Origin: Endozoicomonas sp. ISHI1
GTDB taxonomy: Bacteria; Pseudomonadota; Gammaproteobacteria; Pseudomonadales; Endozoicomonadaceae
Direction of reading: 5' to 3'
Assembly: GCF_024606225.1 (NCBI RefSeq)
Contig: NZ_JAGRPU010000006.1
Coordinates: forward strand, 62,001-126,000
DNA: 64,000 nt
Shown here: positions 8,319 to 16,328 of the stretch, piece after piece
Layout: each line of letters opens with the position of its first letter
How positions within the stretch are numbered: the first letter of the stretch is position 1
Translations under genes and position numbers: made by a program
The notes under the pieces: generated by a model
What the model was told of the DNA's origin: nothing
Databases searched by the model: none
The model's input: the letters and a program-made list of their open reading frames with translations, nothing else

Positions 8319-8332
8319 ATCAATATATTGAT
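8319..8332. promoter_or_regulatory. Perfect 14-bp palindrome upstream of puuE
   Basis: ATCAATATATTGAT is a perfect AT-rich palindrome about 31 nt before the puuE start, on the puuE side of the RutR-type site. It could be a second operator or part of the promoter; nothing identifies the binding protein. Confidence 0.3.
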
Positions 8333-8363
8333 TTAAACACAGAAAAATAAGTCGGAGTCTGCC

Positions 8364-9317
8364 ATGAATCACAGTGATAACAGCTACCCCAGAGACTTAA
8401 CAGGGTATGGAAAGACCCCTCCTCACCCGCAATGGCCCGGGCAGTCGCGAATCGCTGTTCAGTTTGTCATTAATTATGAGGAAGGTGGTGAGAATTCTGT
8501 GCTTCATGGTGACAAGGGCTCAGAAGCTTTCCTTTCCGAAATTATTGGTGCTCAGTCGTATGAAGGGATGCGCCATATCAGTATGGAGTCTATCTATGAC
8601 TACGGGGCCAGAGCTGGCTTCTGGCGGCTGCATCGTATCTTCACCCAGAGAAACATTCCTGTGACGGTTTATGCCGTAGCCATGGCTATGCAGCGCAACC
8701 CAAAGGTTGTTGAGGCTATGCTGAATGCTGACTGGGAGATAGCCAGTCATGGTTATCGCTGGATTGATTATCAGTTTCACGATCTTGATGAAGAGCGTGA
8801 GCATATGCAGAAGGCCATACAAATACACACAGAAATGACCGGCCATAGCCCCTCGGGCTGGTACACAGGTCGCTGCAGTCCCCAGACCGAGCAGCTGGTG
8901 GCAGAAGAGGGAAGCTTTCTTTACCATGCCGACAGTTATGCAGACGATCTGCCCTATTGGGATACCCGATTTAACCAGCCGCAGCTAGTCGTACCTTATA
9001 CACTGGACTGCAATGATATGCGTTTTGCCACTGCTCAGGGTTTTAACTCTGGCGATCAGTTTTTCAGTTATCTGAAAGATGCGTTTGATGTGCTCTATGA
9101 TGAGGGTGCCGATCAGCCAAAGATGATGTCAGTAGGTTTGCATTGTCGTCTGGTTGGCAGACCGGGTCGCGCGGCTGCGCTGATGCGTTTTCTGGATTAT
9201 GTGCAGTCGAAGGAAAAAGTATGGCTATGCACCAGGGAGCAGATTGCCCGCCACTGGCATGAACATCACCCCTGCAATGAGGTGGATGCCAGCAAGCGTC
9301 CAAAAGCTTTCAGCTGA
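8364..9317 (+). CDS. puuE: Allantoinase PuuE (polysaccharide-deacetylase fold)
   Basis: 317-aa cofactor-independent allantoinase (allantoin to allantoate) of the NodB/polysaccharide deacetylase fold, not the amidohydrolase AllB type. Family segments include YPRDLTGYGKTPPHPQWPG at the N-terminus, VQFVINYEEGGE, and WEIASHGYRWIDYQ with the fold's His. The ATG is preceded by TCGGAG. It is transcribed divergently from the alc operon and fills the only missing step between UraD and Alc. Confidence 0.94.
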   Translation: MNHSDNSYPRDLTGYGKTPPHPQWPGQSRIAVQFVINYEEGGENSVLHGDKGSEAFLSEIIGAQSYEGMRHISMESIYDYGARAGFWRLHRIFTQRNIPVTVYAVAMAMQRNPKVVEAMLNADWEIASHGYRWIDYQFHDLDEEREHMQKAIQIHTEMTGHSPSGWYTGRCSPQTEQLVAEEGSFLYHADSYADDLPYWDTRFNQPQLVVPYTLDCNDMRFATAQGFNSGDQFFSYLKDAFDVLYDEGADQPKMMSVGLHCRLVGRPGRAAALMRFLDYVQSKEKVWLCTREQIARHWHEHHPCNEVDASKRPKAFS

Positions 9318-9527
9318 TCAGGGACAGAACTTCTGGTAGCTGAGGCCAGCAACGAATCGTCAATCTCTTGCTGTTTAAGCTCTCCCTAATTGCTCCTGGA
9401 GCATTGGTTTAGTCAGAATGCAGTGATATACGGCTTTGCCCGGTTCCTATTTTTACCCATATTTCTACTTCACTGCTTTATCGTGTCTGCTATGCTGTTC
9501 TTCTCGTTAATTTTTAGGGAGTACAGC

Positions 9528-10037
9528 ATGAGCTTGAGTGCTGAACAAACGCCGGAAACAGAGCTTGACCATATTCGAGACACCTTGACGGGTATTGTCA
9601 GCTATGCCAGCAAAACCCGTGCTGAAATGCACCGGAGGTTTGACCAACAAGAAAAACGCTTTGACGAACAAGAAAAGCGCTTTGAAGAACGCTTTGACCA
9701 ACAAGAAAAACGCTTTGACGAACAAGAAAAGCGCTTTGAAGAACGCTTTGACCAACAAGAAAAACGCTTTGACGAACAAGAAAAGCGCTTTGAAGAACGC
9801 TTTGACCAACAAGAAAAACGCTTTGACGAACAAGAGAAGCGCTTTGAAGTACGCTTTGACCAACAAGAAAAACGCTTTGACGAACAAGAAAAGCGCTTTG
9901 ACGAACGCTTTGACCAACAAGAAAAACGTTTAGACCAGCAGGAAAAACGCTTTGAAAAACGCTTTGATTGTCAAGATAAAGAGATTGCGGAAATCAAAGA
10001 AACCTTAAAGCTCATCCTGTCCAGACTGCCCAGCTAA
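9528..10037 (+). CDS. Long coiled-coil repeat protein, paralogue of the 67-507 gene
   Basis: 169-aa hydrophilic protein. After about 36 residues it contains six tandem 18-residue units (RFDQQEK-RFDEQEK-RFEE), encoded by near-identical 54-bp repeats from 9636 to 9959, then a C-terminal tail (EIAEIKETLKLILSRLPS). The 7+11 residue periodicity is what a coiled coil with regular stutters would show. The ATG at 9528 is chosen because AGGGAG precedes it; the frame is open further upstream but lacks such a site. No signal peptide. Related in style to the gene at 67-507 (heptads RFDEHDK). Function unknown. Confidence 0.7.
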   Translation: MSLSAEQTPETELDHIRDTLTGIVSYASKTRAEMHRRFDQQEKRFDEQEKRFEERFDQQEKRFDEQEKRFEERFDQQEKRFDEQEKRFEERFDQQEKRFDEQEKRFEVRFDQQEKRFDEQEKRFDERFDQQEKRLDQQEKRFEKRFDCQDKEIAEIKETLKLILSRLPS

Positions 10038-10308
10038 ACGCCGCATACCAAATGGTTCCAAAGGATTGCCTCGACGGTCAGCCTTTGGACCAAAGGGGTC
10101 TATGATCCTGTGAATTTGGCGTGCATGTATCATCGTCTGCGGTTGTGCTGGAAATGCAGAATTCACCGAGTCGGCACTTAGCATTATTAAACGGACAGTA
10201 GATTCTGCCCCAAGCGTGTGAGCAACCGACTTCAATACGCCAGCCTTTGCTTTCTAAGTATTTCAATGCTGCTTCTATTTTTTTGTTCGGATGCTTTTTT
10301 CTTGGCAT
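10005..10308 (-). pseudogene. Frameshifted small conserved basic protein
   Basis: From ATG 10308 (AGGATC upstream) the frame reads MPRKKHPNKKIEAALKYLES, then WRIEVGCSHAWGRIYCPFNN and CRLGEFC, resembling a widespread short conserved bacterial protein that I recall but cannot name. After GEFCIS the frame turns into an unrelated tail ending at 10078, while the neighbouring frame supplies the expected ending HARQIHRIIDPFG. A one-base shift near 10135-10155 would join them. It is therefore probably a broken gene or a sequencing error. The restored 3' end overlaps the end of the convergent coiled-coil gene. Confidence 0.6.
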
Positions 10309-10587
10309 GGTTTGATCCTGGTTAACTTGGCGGTGATCCTTCAGGTTGTCATATTTATTCAAAGGCAAGCCGAACAGTCTGGTATAAAATCTCACTCTCG
10401 CCATTCAAGGGAGTGAATATTATTTATCTGCTCTGTCAGTGCTTTGAGTTTTTATACAGGCTCAACACCTGCTTCAAGACTGCGTCGAAAATATTCCGGA
10501 TGGGGCCGAAGCTATGGAACGGGCAGAAGGCATTTGTTATGCCTATACTATCGATCCAGCATATAGTATTTAAAACTGAATATTGGA

Positions 10588-11424
10588 ATGATTACTAAAC
10601 TTGTTGCTCTATTACTTCTGGCGGTTACCTCTAAAATTTTTGCTCAACCTGATGGCTGTCTTGAACAAAACGCTTCAGATTTACAAAAAGCTGGGGCAAC
10701 GTGTCATCACATGTCCGTGGAAACTGCAGAGGCATTAGTATGTATAAAAATTGATAGATCTAAAAAAAGAGACAAGACTTTTACTGGGTTACTTCAGGAT
10801 GGTTTTGAGAAGAGAACGGTATTAAAGTATCTTCCATTTGAAATAAAAGATGAACTTTTTAACTGCATCAATGGGAATGAAAGGGATAATGATTTAGCAA
10901 AGAAAATGGGTGAAAATACGCTGGGAAAGATGATATCTTTTAACATTAAAACACATAATGGCAATCACGATTACAAACCTTCAAATTTATGGCAGGAACG
11001 ATTCATAAAATGTATAAATCAAGGATTACAAAATATTTTTGATAATTTCCCCCCAGAGTTAGGAAATCGTTTGCCAGGAAATAAAACTTTTAGCGATTAT
11101 TATAAAGGTGTAAAAACGCCAACAACCTGCTTTCAATTCGTGAATTTAATGGAGGTTAATTCACAATCATACCATGACGAACTTTACCTTCAACTTACAG
11201 CTCTGGAAAACTCAGACATAAAGGATCATTTCATTACTATTGCAATTTTAAACAATAACAAACTTGTTCATACATTCATTCATATTGGAGATAATGTTTG
11301 TATAAGTAAAATAGGAGGTAGTAGTATTTATTTTCATACTGTTGAAGATATATTAAGTCATTACCAAGAGTATTATAAAACCCCTTTGAGTTTAGCGATT
11401 GCAAATATAAAAACTTTACAGTAG
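10588..11424 (+). CDS. AT-rich secreted orphan, possible Cys/His hydrolase fold
   Basis: 278-aa protein not recognised. The N-terminus (MITKLVALLLLAVTSKIFA, then QPDG) is a convincing Sec signal peptide with cleavage near residue 19. The mature part has six or more cysteines and, in the C-terminal half, TTCFQFVN followed some 60 residues later by LVHTFIHIGDNVC; a Cys then His-plus-small-beta arrangement can occur in NlpC/P60 or papain-like hydrolases, but this is a weak resemblance. Base composition is clearly more AT-rich than the neighbours, suggesting acquisition. No SD-like site is obvious. Confidence 0.6.
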   Translation: MITKLVALLLLAVTSKIFAQPDGCLEQNASDLQKAGATCHHMSVETAEALVCIKIDRSKKRDKTFTGLLQDGFEKRTVLKYLPFEIKDELFNCINGNERDNDLAKKMGENTLGKMISFNIKTHNGNHDYKPSNLWQERFIKCINQGLQNIFDNFPPELGNRLPGNKTFSDYYKGVKTPTTCFQFVNLMEVNSQSYHDELYLQLTALENSDIKDHFITIAILNNNKLVHTFIHIGDNVCISKIGGSSIYFHTVEDILSHYQEYYKTPLSLAIANIKTLQ

Positions 11425-11734
11425 CCGTATGGTAAATAGTGCCTGCCCGAAAACCCACAAATAATCCGGTTCAGCAGACAACAACCAAAATTTTTTGATT
11501 AAAATTCAGTCCACACATTTGTGGGTGCTACTTTTTGGTTGATTTATGATTATTTATAGTGTGTAGAATTCACTTCTATCATTTAAATTTTTGCATTCTT
11601 CATCCATGATTACGGGCGACCTCGTTCCATACCTGCTAACTGATTGAATAGAGGAGCAATGTCATGTAACTCTGAGTCCGGGAACACCTGGAAGTTGTTT
11701 TTACCGGATAGTAGAATGCCTCTCTTTTGCTCCC
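11425..11734. other. Decayed intergenic DNA with a copy of a methyltransferase leader
   Basis: No gene. Bases about 11632-11665 (CTGCTAACTGATTGAATAG...) repeat the sequence just before the O-methyltransferase start (about 13312-13347), and 11668-11720 repeat the trailer found after the RING-ankyrin gene. This marks an old duplication with deletion. Confidence 0.6.
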
Positions 11735-11880
11735 TTCCTTTCCTTGACCTCGGTAAGGGCTTTCACTCAGTTGGTATAGCCCAACTTGGTTGCGATGGAC
11801 AGCGAGGTGGCGCCATCCAAAGTCGTGGCGGCGTTGAGATCTGCCCCGGCGTGGATCAGGATTTACGGGCAATCGGTATT
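11735..11880 (-). pseudogene. Ankyrin-repeat remnant
   Basis: On the minus strand one frame reads LIHAGADLNAATTLDGATS then LSIATKLGYTN followed by a stop and VKALTEVK, matching the last repeats of the intact gene at 11939-13039 (LIEAGADRNAARTRDGAT, LSIAIEMDNHDCAEALIRAK). A one-base deletion before it and an internal TGA show it is dead. It is a fragment of a duplicated ankyrin gene. Confidence 0.75.
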
Positions 11881-11938
11881 TGATTAAACAATCAGCCCTC
11901 TCAAAAGCTCAGAAGATGGAAACTCCTCAAAGCCGTGT

Positions 11939-13039
11939 TTAAAGGATAACGCAGTCCCCTTCATTTGTTCTCTTCGCTGCCTTGGCCCTGATAAGGGCCT
12001 CTGCGCAGTCGTGGTTGTCCATCTCGATTGCGATGGACAGCGGGGTGGCGCCATCCCTGGTTCTGGCCGCGTTGCGATCCGCCCCGGCTTCGATCAGGAG
12101 TTTTACGCAGCCGGATCTATTTTCCTGGGCAGCGAGGAACAGCGGGGTGGTACCATCCGGCAAGACGGCGTTGAGATCTGCCCCATGTTTGATCAGGAGT
12201 TTCACGGAACCTTCACCGCCCCTACAGGCTGCAATGTGTAGCAGCGTGTTGCCATCCCTGTGCCGGCTGTTGAGGTCTGCCCCGTCTTTGATCAAGAGTT
12301 CCATGCACTTGACATAGCCTTTCGAAACAGCGAGGAACAGCGGGGTAACGCCATCCGGCATCTTGGGGATGTTGCGATCTGCCCCTTTCTTGAGCAGGAG
12401 TTTCACGCAGTCGATTTTGCTCTGCTGGGCAGCAAAGTACAGTGGGGTGGCGCCCATCCGGGTTCGGGCGTTGATATTCGCCCCAGCCTTGAGCAGGCGT
12501 TCCACGCAGTGGGTCTTGCCCATCTGGGCAGCCATCATCAGCGCAGTGACCCAGTCCTCAGTCCGAGCGATATTGACGTCCGCCCCGGCCTTGATCAGGC
12601 GGTCAACGATCACCGGATCCCCCTCATTGGATGCCAACATTAAGGGAGTATCCTTATGCATGACGGCATTGACATTGACTCCTTCTGCCAGCGCCCCAAA
12701 GACCTGTTCCCGATCCCCGTTTACACAGGCATGATAAAACCTCATAGTGGGGAAAAATTTAACCTGGTGAGATTCACCAGTGTTCAAATTCGTCACAGGG
12801 AACGGGTCTTGCCGACAATACGAGCACTCGCGGCGATCTATGGCTACGTTAAGAAATAGCTGCGTCATACAGTCCGAATGGTAGCCGTGACCACATTGGG
12901 TTCGCAATTCAGTTTTGACGTCCACAGCCGCCACAGCGCGACCATGGAATTTTTCCAAACAAATAGGACATTCATCGTTTATCGACGTTACGTCAGGTCC
13001 GGGCCCCTTGGGGAAAGGGGAGTCAGCAATGGCATCCAC
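11939..13039 (-). CDS. RING-H2 finger plus ankyrin-repeat protein, putative host-directed E3 ubiquitin ligase
   Basis: 366-aa protein of eukaryotic type. Residues 24-75 form a canonical RING-H2: C24-x2-C27, C49-x-H51, H54-x2-C57, C72-x2-C75. From about residue 100 to 350 there are eight ankyrin repeats (first and last degenerate) of the form DGxTPLxxAxxxGxxxCVxLLIxxGADxN. Such a combination is typical of E3 ubiquitin ligases that recruit an E2 by the RING and bind substrate by ankyrins; bacteria lack the ubiquitin pathway, so a role inside host cells is inferred. GTG start at 13039 with a strong AAGGAGG site 8 nt upstream. No Sec signal peptide; a type III or IV route would be needed. Decayed copies flank it. 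Confidence 0.85.
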   Translation of the reverse strand: MDAIADSPFPKGPGPDVTSINDECPICLEKFHGRAVAAVDVKTELRTQCGHGYHSDCMTQLFLNVAIDRRECSYCRQDPFPVTNLNTGESHQVKFFPTMRFYHACVNGDREQVFGALAEGVNVNAVMHKDTPLMLASNEGDPVIVDRLIKAGADVNIARTEDWVTALMMAAQMGKTHCVERLLKAGANINARTRMGATPLYFAAQQSKIDCVKLLLKKGADRNIPKMPDGVTPLFLAVSKGYVKCMELLIKDGADLNSRHRDGNTLLHIAACRGGEGSVKLLIKHGADLNAVLPDGTTPLFLAAQENRSGCVKLLIEAGADRNAARTRDGATPLSIAIEMDNHDCAEALIRAKAAKRTNEGDCVIL

Positions 13040-13344
13040 AAGTAAAACCTCCTTGTTATTTTATTCAATGAGTTATACGAATGAGTTTTAGACACAAAAA
13101 AAGTACGATAATTCAGTTTTATGGCTAATAAATTTGCTGTGACTTAATAATCACGATCAAAAACTCAGACGATGGGAACACCTGAAAGCCCTGTTTACTG
13201 GATAACACTCCGACTTTCTTTTGTTCCCTTCCTTACATGATCAGCATTAAGAGGTTCTCTTGATCCCTGACTGCTGATATAAAATGGAAGGTATCAAACC
13301 TGAGGCTCCGTGCTTGCTAACTGATTGAATAGGGGGGCAGCATC
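13040..13344. other. Gap with a third ankyrin-gene trailer remnant
   Basis: No intact gene. Bases about 13148-13255 align with the 3' trailer of the RING-ankyrin gene (11893-11990) and with 11668-11745. The final part is the leader of the O-methyltransferase gene, whose TTGCTAACTGATTGAATAG is repeated near 11634. Confidence 0.6.
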
Positions 13345-13995
13345 ATGTCCAGAACCACTCTGACCATATCACCTGAAATTGCTGCTTACCTTACTGATGC
13401 GGGTATGCGTGATCATCCCGTATTGAGTGAGCTGCGAGCACGGATGGCAGACTTTACCGAAGGCTACATGCAGATTTCGCCTGAGCAGGGCGCTTTCATG
13501 CAAATGCTGGTCAAGATCAGTGGTGCAAGAAAGGGAATAGAGATCGGCACTTTCACTGGTTACAGTGCTTTGGCGACAGTATTGGCCATGCCAGAAGACG
13601 GACACCTGACTTGTCTGGATGTTTCTGAGGAATGGACAAATATTGCCAGAGAGCACTGGCAGAAAGGAGGTGTGTCAGAGAAAATAACCTTGAAAATTCA
13701 GCCTGCTCTGGACAGCCTTTCCGAAATGGCAGATCAGGAGGGTTCATTCGACTGGGTGTTCATCGATGCTGACAAAGAAAATTATCTGAACTACTACCAG
13801 CGTAGTATTGAGTTACTGAAATCCGGTGGGCTGGTTTTGGTGGACAACGCTCTCTGGGGTGGCACGGTCTTAAATCCTCAGGATGCAGAAGCCAGAGCCA
13901 TTGATGAATGCAACCGTTTTATTCAACAGGATAACAGGGTAGATATGGTCTTACTGCCCGTGAGCGACGGATTGATGATCGCTCGCAAACGATAA
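13345..13995 (+). CDS. Class I SAM-dependent O-methyltransferase
   Basis: 216-aa enzyme of the caffeoyl-CoA/catechol O-methyltransferase-like family. Motif I is KGIEIGTFTGYSALA (about residues 63-77), motif II region is LTCLDVSEEW, and FDWVFIDADKENYLNYY holds the metal-binding acidic residues, followed by GGLVLVDNALWGG. Length is normal for the family. It would transfer a methyl group to a hydroxyl on a small substrate that cannot be named. It is convergent with tlyA and stands alone; its leader sequence is partly duplicated 1.7 kb upstream. Confidence 0.88.
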   Translation: MSRTTLTISPEIAAYLTDAGMRDHPVLSELRARMADFTEGYMQISPEQGAFMQMLVKISGARKGIEIGTFTGYSALATVLAMPEDGHLTCLDVSEEWTNIAREHWQKGGVSEKITLKIQPALDSLSEMADQEGSFDWVFIDADKENYLNYYQRSIELLKSGGLVLVDNALWGGTVLNPQDAEARAIDECNRFIQQDNRVDMVLLPVSDGLMIARKR

Positions 13996-14067
13996 CTTTT
14001 CAGCGTGATGGCGCTTTGGAGCATGGGGACCAGAATTTTGTAACAGCCTCTTAGGGCGGGGAATACG

Positions 14068-14829
14068 TCAGGACGTTTTTCTGGCAATTATCAGAAACTC
14101 CCGGTTTCCATCACCCCCTTTAATCGGACTGTCAAAATACTGGGTTGTTTTCAGACCCTGCTCTTCGAGACAGTTGCGAATAGACGACTCGACTTCAGGA
14201 TAAAGGCTTTCATCCCGAACAATGCCGCCTTTGCCAAGGCCGGCTTTTCCCACTTCAAATTGCGGTTTGACCAGGCTGATCAAAAAACCTTCCTTTTTAA
14301 TCAGGGTGGCCAGCGAAGGAATAATCCTGGTCTGGGAAATAAAAGAAACATCCATCACCGCCAGATCAAACCCGGCTCGACCTGCGGTATGCTCTAACAG
14401 CTCCGGGCTCAGTTGGCGGGCATTAATACCTTCCAGACAGACTACCCGCGGTTCCTTTCGCAATTTCTCTGCCAGTTGATCATGTCCTACTTCAATACCG
14501 ACCACTTTTGCAGCGCCTGACTGCAAGGCACAGTCAGTAAAACCTCCTGTTGACTGGCCTATATCAATTACGGTCATTCCCGAAATATCAAGACCCACTC
14601 TCGCCAAAGCACTGGCCAGCTTGAGGCCACCACGGGAAACAAATCGGTCCGACTCATCCAGAGCGACCTTTAGCTCTGCGTCTCCGGTCAATTTCTCGCT
14701 GGGTTTCTTTATGGCCTGCCAGTTGCCGGAATGCAACACTTTCACCTTTCCTTCAGCAATAAACTTTTGAGCCTGGGTGCGAGAAGCAGCAAGGGCTTTG
14801 TCTACCAGCAGGCGATCTACTCTTTCCAT
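14068..14829 (-). CDS. tlyA: TlyA family rRNA 2'-O-methyltransferase
   Basis: 253-aa protein with an N-terminal S4 RNA-binding domain (VDRLLVDKALAASRTQAQKF) and a FtsJ-like methyltransferase domain (RGGLKLASAL; VIDIGQSTGGFTDCALQSGA as motif I; LAVMDVSFISQ as motif IV; LVKPQFEVG). TlyA enzymes methylate riboses of 16S/23S rRNA; the old name hemolysin A reflects an indirect phenotype. Full family length. Single-gene unit, convergent with the O-methyltransferase. Confidence 0.9.
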   Translation of the reverse strand: MERVDRLLVDKALAASRTQAQKFIAEGKVKVLHSGNWQAIKKPSEKLTGDAELKVALDESDRFVSRGGLKLASALARVGLDISGMTVIDIGQSTGGFTDCALQSGAAKVVGIEVGHDQLAEKLRKEPRVVCLEGINARQLSPELLEHTAGRAGFDLAVMDVSFISQTRIIPSLATLIKKEGFLISLVKPQFEVGKAGLGKGGIVRDESLYPEVESSIRNCLEEQGLKTTQYFDSPIKGGDGNREFLIIARKTS

Positions 14830-15113
14830 TTTGATAACCGCATTGGGAAATAGGGAGAGTATAAGTACCTGTTAACATGAAATCATATTTTCTTGCTTAT
14901 TCTGCGCCCACCTTTTAGCGAAACTCGCGAAAATCTCCAACATAGAGCGCCAGATTCTCCATCGTTTTCGCGCAGTGAACAGGGTGGAGTGGGTCGGGTC
15001 GCAATATGATTTCTGAACCGGTTAGGGGGGAACCATTCTCTCATTCGAATGTCCATATTTATAGATGCCATCTGACGATGGAAGTCATTCAACCAATGAA
15101 TAAGGAGTTTCGT
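14830..15113. other. Divergent control region, tlyA / effector-like gene
   Basis: No gene supported. Contains CGCGAAAA at about 14929 and its inverse TTTTCGCG at about 14967, an 8-bp inverted repeat with a 30-nt spacer, of unknown meaning. Confidence 0.35.
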
Positions 15114-16292
15114 ATGATTAATCAGCCCCCTATACTGCCGATTTCCCCTGCTGTCTCTGGCACTGCGCCTTCAGCAGTGGATCCTGCTCAAAAGCACGAT
15201 GATCTGTCCAAGCAGATTGCAGCCCTTCCTGAACCTGAAGTTAGCAAGCACATCCCTTTAACAGAACATAATCTGGATGAGTTTAAAAAGGCGTTGGAAA
15301 AGTATTGCGTGACTCCCGCGGAGGCAATGAATCACCCACTGGCATGGATTGTTGGCACCATGGAGGGTTCCGCAACCGCTCTCAGTAAGGCGACTTTGAA
15401 CCCGATTCCCTTCACCTCATGGCGTCTTCCTCTTCTTCCTTTGGTTTCATTGAAATGTCTGGGCATGAAAAAAACGTTGGCGCTATATACTGCTATTGGC
15501 GCAGTCGGAGGCTTTTACGGCAGGGTTAAAGCTGCTTCTGAAATTTATCAAAAGACACCTGAAGATAACCTGACAGAAAAAATAACACGCCTTGGGAAGG
15601 CGTGTTCCGAGTTGAAGGATCAAATGCTGCACGCACGGCTTGATCGGTTGAGAGCACAAAATAAGTTGCGTCAACTGGCACCTATGTTGAGCGTTCGAGA
15701 TCGTGAAAAGCTATGTGATGAAATCAAACTTTCGCTGAATAAATGCCTTGAAATGACGATGCCGACAGAAATCCGGTTTTATGAGGAACAACTGGAAAAG
15801 CAGGCACCCATCATTCTTGAGCTTAAAGAAAGGATCGGTTTTTTAGAGCGGCAAATGAGCAAAGGCAAGGATGTGAAGCTGGAATTGCTGCGTACAATGT
15901 TTGATTTAGATGCCGAGAGCGATGCGTTCGATCGCGTGCAAAAACTACTGGACAGTGCAAAGGTCACCCCGGTTCAGGATGTGGCTGGACACGCCGGGAA
16001 GCTCGATAAGCTGGCGTCTGCCATGACTGAAGGTTCTATGCTTCCCAAGACACTTGAAGCTCAAAGGCAATTTCTGGAAGCCGATAGCAAACTCAATAAA
16101 TTGCAGTCTGATTTTATACAAAAACAGAAAGAGTTTATTAACGCGCTTGTCGAAGAGCAAAGGTTTCTTTTGGCACGCGGCCGGGGTATGACGACGAAGA
16201 AGGAAGATAAAGAGGCATCTCGTGCAGCTGCTTCCGGTAGTGCATATAGCCAATCTCAGACCACCGGGGTTAATGATTCAAGTTCAGTATAA
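15114..16292 (+). CDS. Unknown effector-like coiled-coil protein
   Basis: 392-aa protein not recognised. Residues 1-60 are Pro/Ser/Ala-rich and unstructured-looking; about 90-135 form a hydrophobic hairpin-like region (LPLLPLVSLKCLG; LALYTAIGAVGG); from about 150 to 365 it is strongly helical and charged with likely coiled coils; the last 30 residues are Ser/Ala/Thr-rich. This layout is seen in type III effectors and translocators but is not proof. The ATG at 15114 has an AAGGAG site 7 nt upstream, better than the upstream in-frame starts. Ends in a strong terminator hairpin shared with xdhC. Confidence 0.65.
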   Translation: MINQPPILPISPAVSGTAPSAVDPAQKHDDLSKQIAALPEPEVSKHIPLTEHNLDEFKKALEKYCVTPAEAMNHPLAWIVGTMEGSATALSKATLNPIPFTSWRLPLLPLVSLKCLGMKKTLALYTAIGAVGGFYGRVKAASEIYQKTPEDNLTEKITRLGKACSELKDQMLHARLDRLRAQNKLRQLAPMLSVRDREKLCDEIKLSLNKCLEMTMPTEIRFYEEQLEKQAPIILELKERIGFLERQMSKGKDVKLELLRTMFDLDAESDAFDRVQKLLDSAKVTPVQDVAGHAGKLDKLASAMTEGSMLPKTLEAQRQFLEADSKLNKLQSDFIQKQKEFINALVEEQRFLLARGRGMTTKKEDKEASRAAASGSAYSQSQTTGVNDSSSV

Positions 16293-16298
16293 ACCCTC

Positions 16299-16328
16299 CC
16301 ACCACCAAGCTTTCAGGCTTGGTGGTGG
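16299..16328. terminator. Bidirectional terminator hairpin
   Basis: CCACCACCAAGC / GCTTGGTGGTGG with loop TTTCAG, a perfect 12-bp stem between the convergent effector-like gene and xdhC. The xdhC stop codon region lies within its 3' half. Confidence 0.75.

Noticed and set aside
9507-9920. Phe/Leu/Val-rich minus-strand frame opposite the coiled-coil repeats
   Set aside because: Antisense translation of a repeat; hydrophobic periodicity is an artefact of complementing charged codons.
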